DNA from: Thermoleophilaceae bacterium
Lineage (GTDB): Bacteria > Actinomycetota > Thermoleophilia > Solirubrobacterales > Thermoleophilaceae
Reading direction: 5' to 3'
NCBI GenBank assembly: GCA_013813135.1
Contig: JACCSF010000338.1
Span: 1 to 8,446 of the forward strand
DNA length: 8,446 nt
Positions 5,482-8,446 of the stretch are shown in pieces. The notes beneath the pieces are model-generated. The model saw nothing but the letters and a program-made list of their open reading frames with translations, did no database searches and was not told the DNA's origin. Position numbers and translations under genes: made by a program. How positions within the stretch are numbered: position 1 is the first letter of the stretch; every line of letters begins with the position of its first letter.

Positions 5482-6214
5482 GCTGGTAGGACTGCCGCGC
5501 GGCGGCGATCAGGTCGCGGACGGCCGCCTCGTCACGACGCCGGAGCAGCTCGACCGGATCCGGCTCGCCGTTCACTATCGACTCGAAGAAGGCCTTGCGG
5601 TCCTGGTAGGTCGGCAGGGTGGCCTTGGCCCAGCCGCGCACCTCGTTGAGCAGCAGCGCCAGGCGCGCGTAGGGCTCGCCGTACTCGCCGGCGATCTCGT
5701 CGCGGATGCGCTTGGCGAGCGCGGGCGAGGCGCCCGCGGTGGAGATCGCGATCGCGAGCGGCCCGGTGCGGATGATCGCCGGCAGGATGAAGTTGCAGAG
5801 CGGTGGGACGTCCACCACGTTGACGAGCATCGCGCGCCGCTCGGCGTCGTCGAACACCGCGACGTTCACGTCCGTGTCGCCGGTGGCGGCGATCACCATG
5901 AACACGCCCTCGAGGTCGGCCGCGCCGGCGTACTCGCGCCGCTCCCAGCGGATCGAGCCCTCGCGCGCGAGCTGCGCCAGCGGCTCGATGGCGTCGGGGG
6001 CGATCAGCGTCACCTCGCCGTCGCAGGCGAGCAGGCCCTCGACCTTCTCGAGCCCGACGTCGCCTCCGCCAACGACCACGCAGCGGCGCCCGCTGAGACG
6101 CAGGCAGGCGATGTAGAAGGGGGTATCGAGCATCCCCTGCACGCAGGACTGGTCGCAGATCCCCTTGCGGAGCTGACAGACGCATTCCTTGCCGGCGTAG
6201 GCTTGCGCGGGCAT
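5474..6214 (-). CDS. sirC: Precorrin-2 dehydrogenase / sirohydrochlorin ferrochelatase-like protein with Cys-rich N-terminal extension, 246 aa
   Basis: Soluble NAD-dependent enzyme oxidising precorrin-2 to sirohydrochlorin; homologues such as CysG N-domain and Met8p can also insert Fe2+ to make siroheme. Seen: PFYIACLRLSGRRCVVVGGGDVGLEKVEGLL (32-62) with the GGGDVG dinucleotide loop (49-54), VIAATGDTDVN (107-117), the conserved VNVVDVPPLCNFILPA (131-146) with the likely catalytic Asp135, and GPLAIAISTAGASPALAKRIR (151-171). There is no methyltransferase domain, so it is the short SirC/Met8 form, not full CysG. Unusual is a roughly 28-residue N-terminal extension holding Cys11, Cys13, Cys20 and Cys24. 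An internal ATG (Met28, 6133) would remove it, but has no convincing Shine-Dalgarno, whereas ATG 6214 has TAGACT 7 nt upstream. First gene of sirC-moaC-moaB. Confidence 0.92.
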   Translation of the reverse strand: MPAQAYAGKECVCQLRKGICDQSCVQGMLDTPFYIACLRLSGRRCVVVGGGDVGLEKVEGLLACDGEVTLIAPDAIEPLAQLAREGSIRWERREYAGAADLEGVFMVIAATGDTDVNVAVFDDAERRAMLVNVVDVPPLCNFILPAIIRTGPLAIAISTAGASPALAKRIRDEIAGEYGEPYARLALLLNEVRGWAKATLPTYQDRKAFFESIVNGEPDPVELLRRRDEAAVRDLIAAARQSYQPV

Positions 6215-6227
6215 ACCGAACAGTCTA
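6215..6227 (-). promoter_or_regulatory. Candidate -10 element and leaderless start for sirC-moaC-moaB
   Basis: TAGACT (6227-6222) is separated by 7 nt from the ATG at 6214, in the 28-bp gap after the drrB stop. No Shine-Dalgarno is present. It suggests that the sirC operon has its own promoter separate from drrAB and supports the upstream ATG that includes the Cys-rich extension. Confidence 0.55.
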
Positions 6228-6242
6228 GGCGCCGCCGGCGGG

Positions 6243-7094
6243 TCAGCTTCTGCTGCGGTAGAGGCGCGTCGTGAGCGGCGCGAAGACGGCTGTGAGCACG
6301 GCGGCCGTCCCCAGGACGATTCCGATGTCGCCCGCCTGCGCCGACCCCTCCATCAGCCCGCGCGACGATGTCGCCAGGATCGAGATCGGGTTGATCTCGA
6401 CGAACGCCTCGAGCCCCGCCGGCAGCGTTTTCGGTTCCACGAAGACGTTGGAGAGGAAGGTCAGCGGGAAGATCCCCATGAAGCCGGCGTTCATGACTGC
6501 TTGCGGCGAACGCAGCAGCAGGCCGAGCGTCGTGAAGACCCAGGACAGCCCGAACGCGAACACGATTACGAGCGCGAGCGCTGCGACGACACCGCCGACG
6601 CCGGCCTCCGGACGGAAGCCGAGGATGACGCCCAGCACGACGATCACGGTGCCGGCGACCAGATAGCGGACGCTGTCACCGAGCAGGGCGCCGACCAGGG
6701 GCGCCGGCCGCCAGATCGGCAGCGTGCGAAAGCGGTCGACGACTCCCTTCGTCAGGTCGGTGTTGAGCGCGACCCCCGAGTAGACGGTGGTGAACAGCAC
6801 CGACATCACGAGGATCCCGGGGAGGATGTAGTCGAGGTATTCGCCGGTCGACCCGGCGATCGCGCCGCCGAACAGGTACGTGAACATCACGACGAACATC
6901 ACGGGCGTGATCGTCACGTCGAGCAGCTGCTCCGGGACGTGCTTCACCTTGAGCATCCCGCGCCAGCCGAACGTGAGCGCTGCGGAGAGGGCGCTCGCAC
7001 GCGGCGGGCGCGACCCTGACGAGAGCGCCCTCCGGACTGCCGCCTCGTCGGCGATCGACGTGGACGCGGCTTGCGTGGCCGAGGTCGTGCTCAT
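6243..7094 (-). CDS. DrrB-type ABC-2 family drug/lipid exporter permease, 283 aa
   Basis: Membrane subunit of an ABC-2 exporter, partner of the ATPase encoded just upstream. A polar Ser/Ala/Thr-rich N terminus (1-35) is followed by about six TM segments (about 62-80, 90-110, 136-160, 168-193, 203-220, 256-274). The stretch KGVVDRFRTLPIWRPAPLVGALLGD (116-140) is the typical DrrB-like cytoplasmic loop, and FPLTFLSNVFVEPKTLP (209-225) with NPIS (235-238) is the characteristic ABC-2 motif near the fifth TM. The ATG at 7094 overlaps the ATPase stop as ATGA and has AGGAGG 10 nt upstream. Substrate cannot be inferred: relatives move anthracyclines, glycopeptides or lipids. No biosynthetic cluster is visible, so self-resistance versus envelope lipid transport stays open. 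Confidence 0.93.
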   Translation of the reverse strand: MSTTSATQAASTSIADEAAVRRALSSGSRPPRASALSAALTFGWRGMLKVKHVPEQLLDVTITPVMFVVMFTYLFGGAIAGSTGEYLDYILPGILVMSVLFTTVYSGVALNTDLTKGVVDRFRTLPIWRPAPLVGALLGDSVRYLVAGTVIVVLGVILGFRPEAGVGGVVAALALVIVFAFGLSWVFTTLGLLLRSPQAVMNAGFMGIFPLTFLSNVFVEPKTLPAGLEAFVEINPISILATSSRGLMEGSAQAGDIGIVLGTAAVLTAVFAPLTTRLYRSRS

Positions 7095-8083
7095 GCTGCC
7101 TGATCCTCCTGAATGTCCTTAGCGTCCTCGGCCTGCTCCTCCGCGGTGTGGCCGGTCAGGGCCAGGAACACCTCGTCGAGGCTGGGCTGACCGAGCGAGA
7201 AGTCGGCGACGCTGATGCCCGCGCGAGTCAGCTCGGCGACCGCCTCGCCGGCCCGATTCGGATCCGCGCACGACGCGGACAGCGCCGCGGGATCCGCTTC
7301 GAGATGGACGGCATCGAGTTCGCGCGCGAGCAGGCCCTCCGCTTCGGACCGTTGGTCGGGATCGAGCAGGCGCACGCGCAGGGCACCGGACCCGACCGAC
7401 GCCTTGAGCTGGCTGGGAGTGCCCTCGGCGATGACCTTGCCGTGGTCGATCACGGCGATGCCGTCCGCCAGCTGGTCGGCCTCGTCCAGGTACTGCGTGC
7501 AGAGCAGGATCGTCGTCCCCGCATCCTGCAGCGCTCGGATGATGTCCCAGACCTGGTTGCGCGAGCGCGGGTCGAGGCCGGTCGTGGGCTCGTCGAGGAA
7601 CATCAGCCGGGGGGTCACCACGATGCTCGCGGCGATGTCGAGCCGGCGTCGCATACCGCCGGAGTAGTGCTTCACGAGACGAGTGGCCGCGTCGGTGAGG
7701 CCGAAGGCGTCGAGGAGCTCGGTCGCCCGCCCCTTGGCATCGGTGCGCTTCAGCCCGAGCAGCCGGCCGAGCAGGATCAGGTTCTCGCGCCCGGTCAGGT
7801 CCTCGTCCACCGATGCGAGCTGCCCGGTGAGGCTCACGAGGCCGCGCACGGTGTCGGGCTCGGCCACGACGTCGTGTCCGAGCACCCGAGCCGTGCCGGA
7901 GTCGGGGCGCAGCAACGTGGCGAGCATCCGGATCGTGGTGGTCTTGCCGGCGCCGTTCGGGCCGAGCACGCCGTACACCGAGCCGGTAGGGACGGCCAGA
8001 TCGACGCCGTCGACCGCGCGCGTCTCGCCGAACGACTTCACGAGGCCGGTGACTTCTATGGCTAGTGGGGAATCCGTTGTCAT
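7091..8083 (-). CDS. DrrA-type ABC exporter ATP-binding protein with C-terminal accessory domain, 330 aa
   Basis: ATPase of a two-component ABC-2 exporter of the daunorubicin-resistance (DrrA) type. Motifs: Walker A GPNGAGKT (41-48), Q-loop Gln88, signature YSGGM (140-144), Walker B LMFLDEP (160-166), D-loop GLDPRSR (169-175), and CTQYLDEAD (195-203), in which Gln replaces the usual switch His, as is common in DrrA proteins. Residues about 225-330 form the C-terminal DUF4162-like region ending in SLGQPSLDEVFLALTGHTAEE, where the SLDEVFLALTG motif is diagnostic of this subfamily; an acidic tail follows. The ATG at 8083 has GAGG 7 nt upstream. It overlaps the permease gene by 4 nt. Family is secure, substrate unknown. 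Confidence 0.95.
   Translation of the reverse strand: MTTDSPLAIEVTGLVKSFGETRAVDGVDLAVPTGSVYGVLGPNGAGKTTTIRMLATLLRPDSGTARVLGHDVVAEPDTVRGLVSLTGQLASVDEDLTGRENLILLGRLLGLKRTDAKGRATELLDAFGLTDAATRLVKHYSGGMRRRLDIAASIVVTPRLMFLDEPTTGLDPRSRNQVWDIIRALQDAGTTILLCTQYLDEADQLADGIAVIDHGKVIAEGTPSQLKASVGSGALRVRLLDPDQRSEAEGLLARELDAVHLEADPAALSASCADPNRAGEAVAELTRAGISVADFSLGQPSLDEVFLALTGHTAEEQAEDAKDIQEDQAA
7105..7110 (-). promoter_or_regulatory. Shine-Dalgarno of the DrrB-type permease gene
   Basis: A perfect AGGAGG lies inside the last codons of the upstream ATPase gene, 10 nt before ATG 7094. It confirms the start and allows translation in addition to stop-start coupling. Confidence 0.7.
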
Positions 8084-8122
8084 CTCGCTACCTCAGACCC
8101 GGCAAGCGCCGAAAACTCATCG

Positions 8123-8159
8123 CCGGGACAACTCCCGAGGTTAGCTCCCGCTGTCCCGG
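8123..8159 (-). promoter_or_regulatory. Candidate promoter/operator of the DrrAB-type exporter: 8-bp inverted repeat centred on a TAACCT hexamer
   Basis: CCGGGACA (8123-8130) and TGTCCCGG (8152-8159) form a perfect inverted repeat with 21 bp between the arms. At its centre the minus strand reads TAACCT (8143-8138), a plausible -10 that would give a leader of about 45-50 nt before ATG 8083. Overlap of a palindrome with a -10 is what a repressor operator looks like. No regulator gene is in the window, and no -35 is evident. Confidence 0.4.
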
Positions 8160-8308
8160 GGGCCGGGGTGCCCCCGCCGCCTGGGCGCTGGAGGGAAGAA
8201 GCGCTTCAGGCGGCGAGGGCACGGCGCGGGCGGTGCAGCCCCGAAAACGCCGACCGGCGGCGCTTCGGATACCGCTCCCGCGACCTGTGGCCGCGGTTCC
8301 CGGCGGCC
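8158..8308. other. Stretch of four successive GC-rich hairpins, no gene recognised
   Basis: Four inverted repeats follow one another: GGGGGC/GCCCCC (8158-8163/8170-8175); CGCCGCCTG/CAGGCGGCG (8175-8183/8207-8215) with an inner GCGCT/AGCGC (8185-8189/8200-8204) and a purine loop GGAGGGAAGA; CCGAA/TTCGG (8241-8245/8264-8268) enclosing CGCCG/CGGCG (8248-8252/8258-8262); and GGCCGC/GCGGCC (8289-8294/8303-8308). No T-run follows, so these are not canonical terminators. Either strand could carry them: a 5' leader of the plus-strand small ORF, or DNA upstream of the exporter. GC-rich sequence forms such stems by chance, so significance is uncertain. Confidence 0.4.
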
Positions 8309-8316
8309 GCTTCTAT

Positions 8317-8322
8317 GAGGAG
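8317..8322 (+). promoter_or_regulatory. Shine-Dalgarno before the 21-codon ORF
   Basis: GAGGAG ends 7 nt before the ATG at 8330, ideal spacing. It is the main support for translation of the short ORF. Confidence 0.45.
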
Positions 8323-8329
8323 TCCGGTC

Positions 8330-8395
8330 ATGAGAACCAAACTACGGCTAAGGCGGACCCCTTACATCGGCATTTCGCCCCCGATGACCCCTTAG
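8330..8395 (+). CDS. Candidate 21-codon small protein or leader peptide, not recognised
   Basis: Translation is MRTKLRLRRTPYIGISPPMTP. It begins at ATG 8330 with GAGGAG 7 nt upstream and ends in TAG; an ATG at 8315 in the same frame would add five residues. The N-terminal half is strongly basic (five Arg/Lys in residues 2-9), the C-terminal half is Pro/Thr-rich with no TM segment. It uses codons that are rare in such GC-rich genomes: AGA, AAA, two CTA, AGG, ATT. GC content is 37 of 66 bases, clearly lower than the flanking genes. Downstream repeats could form alternative RNA stems. It may be a regulatory leader peptide for a gene right of the window, a small protein, or a chance ORF. I do not recognise it. 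Confidence 0.35.
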   Translation: MRTKLRLRRTPYIGISPPMTP

Positions 8396-8440
8396 TCGAG
8401 CCCGAGCCTGTGCACCCGGTGCGTGCCTCAGGCTAAGGCG
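8346..8440 (+). repeat. Short direct and inverted repeats able to form mutually exclusive stems
   Basis: GGCTAAGGCG occurs at 8346-8355 and 8431-8440; GACCCCTTA at 8356-8364 and 8386-8394, 30 bp apart. CTAAGG (8348-8353) can pair with CCTTA at 8360-8364 or CCTTAG at 8390-8395, and the latter can also pair with CTAAGG at 8433-8438. Independent stems are CATCGG/CCGATG (8365-8370/8381-8386), GCAC/GTGC (8412-8415/8419-8422) and AGCCTG/CAGGCT (8405-8410/8429-8434). The layout resembles an attenuator over and after a leader ORF, but no T-run terminator is seen before the window ends. Confidence 0.45.
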
Positions 8441-8446
8441 CGATGC

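Noticed and set aside
8241..8268. Possible tRNA or known riboswitch in the right-end hairpins
   Set aside because: No cloverleaf, TTCGANNC arm or CCA-end, and no recognisable cobalamin, TPP, SAM or Moco riboswitch core.
8405..8434. AGCCTG/CAGGCT stem as a rho-independent terminator
   Set aside because: Short stem with a large loop and no T-run on either side; kept only as part of the repeat set.
8065..8436. 123-codon plus-strand frame across the right end
   Set aside because: It begins inside drrA, has biased Arg/Pro/Gly composition, no Shine-Dalgarno, and runs through the hairpin region; no domain recognised.

Overview
The window is GC-rich bacterial DNA with dense, overlapping genes, nearly all on the minus strand. 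GC-ending codons, GTG/TTG starts, TANNNT-like motifs just upstream of start codons (suggesting leaderless mRNAs) and a DrrAB-type exporter point to a high-GC actinobacterial lineage. Combining these with a System I (Ccm) cytochrome c maturation cluster, unusual in mainstream Actinobacteria, I infer a deep branch such as Thermoleophilia; this is inference, not a database match.

Reading the minus strand from the right edge: (1) 8084-8446 is a non-coding or leader region with several hairpins, a promoter/operator candidate for the drug exporter, and on the plus strand a 21-codon ORF with a good Shine-Dalgarno and rare codons. (2) 6243-8083 is drrA-drrB, a two-gene ABC exporter. (3) 4544-6214 is sirC-moaC-moaB: an NAD-dependent precorrin-2 dehydrogenase of the siroheme branch followed by two molybdenum-cofactor genes. 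moaC seems to start at a CTG codon inside the end of sirC. (4) 4107-4547 holds the only confident plus-strand gene, a VOC/glyoxalase-fold protein whose stop codon lies in the same CTAG as the moaB stop. (5) 1-4013 is one tightly overlapped operon, ccmA-ccmB-ccmC-ccmD-hemA-hemC, with hemC cut by the left edge.

The theme is tetrapyrroles and redox cofactors. HemA makes glutamate-1-semialdehyde and HemC makes hydroxymethylbilane. Uroporphyrinogen III made from hydroxymethylbilane feeds both heme, which CcmABCD handles for cytochrome c assembly, and precorrin-2, which SirC oxidises towards siroheme. Siroheme and molybdenum cofactor are both used by nitrate, nitrite and sulfite enzymes, which fits the co-location of sirC with moaC/moaB. 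The exporter and the VOC protein have no evident link to this theme.

Three transcription units (ccmA operon, VOC gene, sirC operon) each carry a TAGNCT hexamer 7-8 nt before the start codon. No tRNA, rRNA, CRISPR array or insertion sequence was seen.
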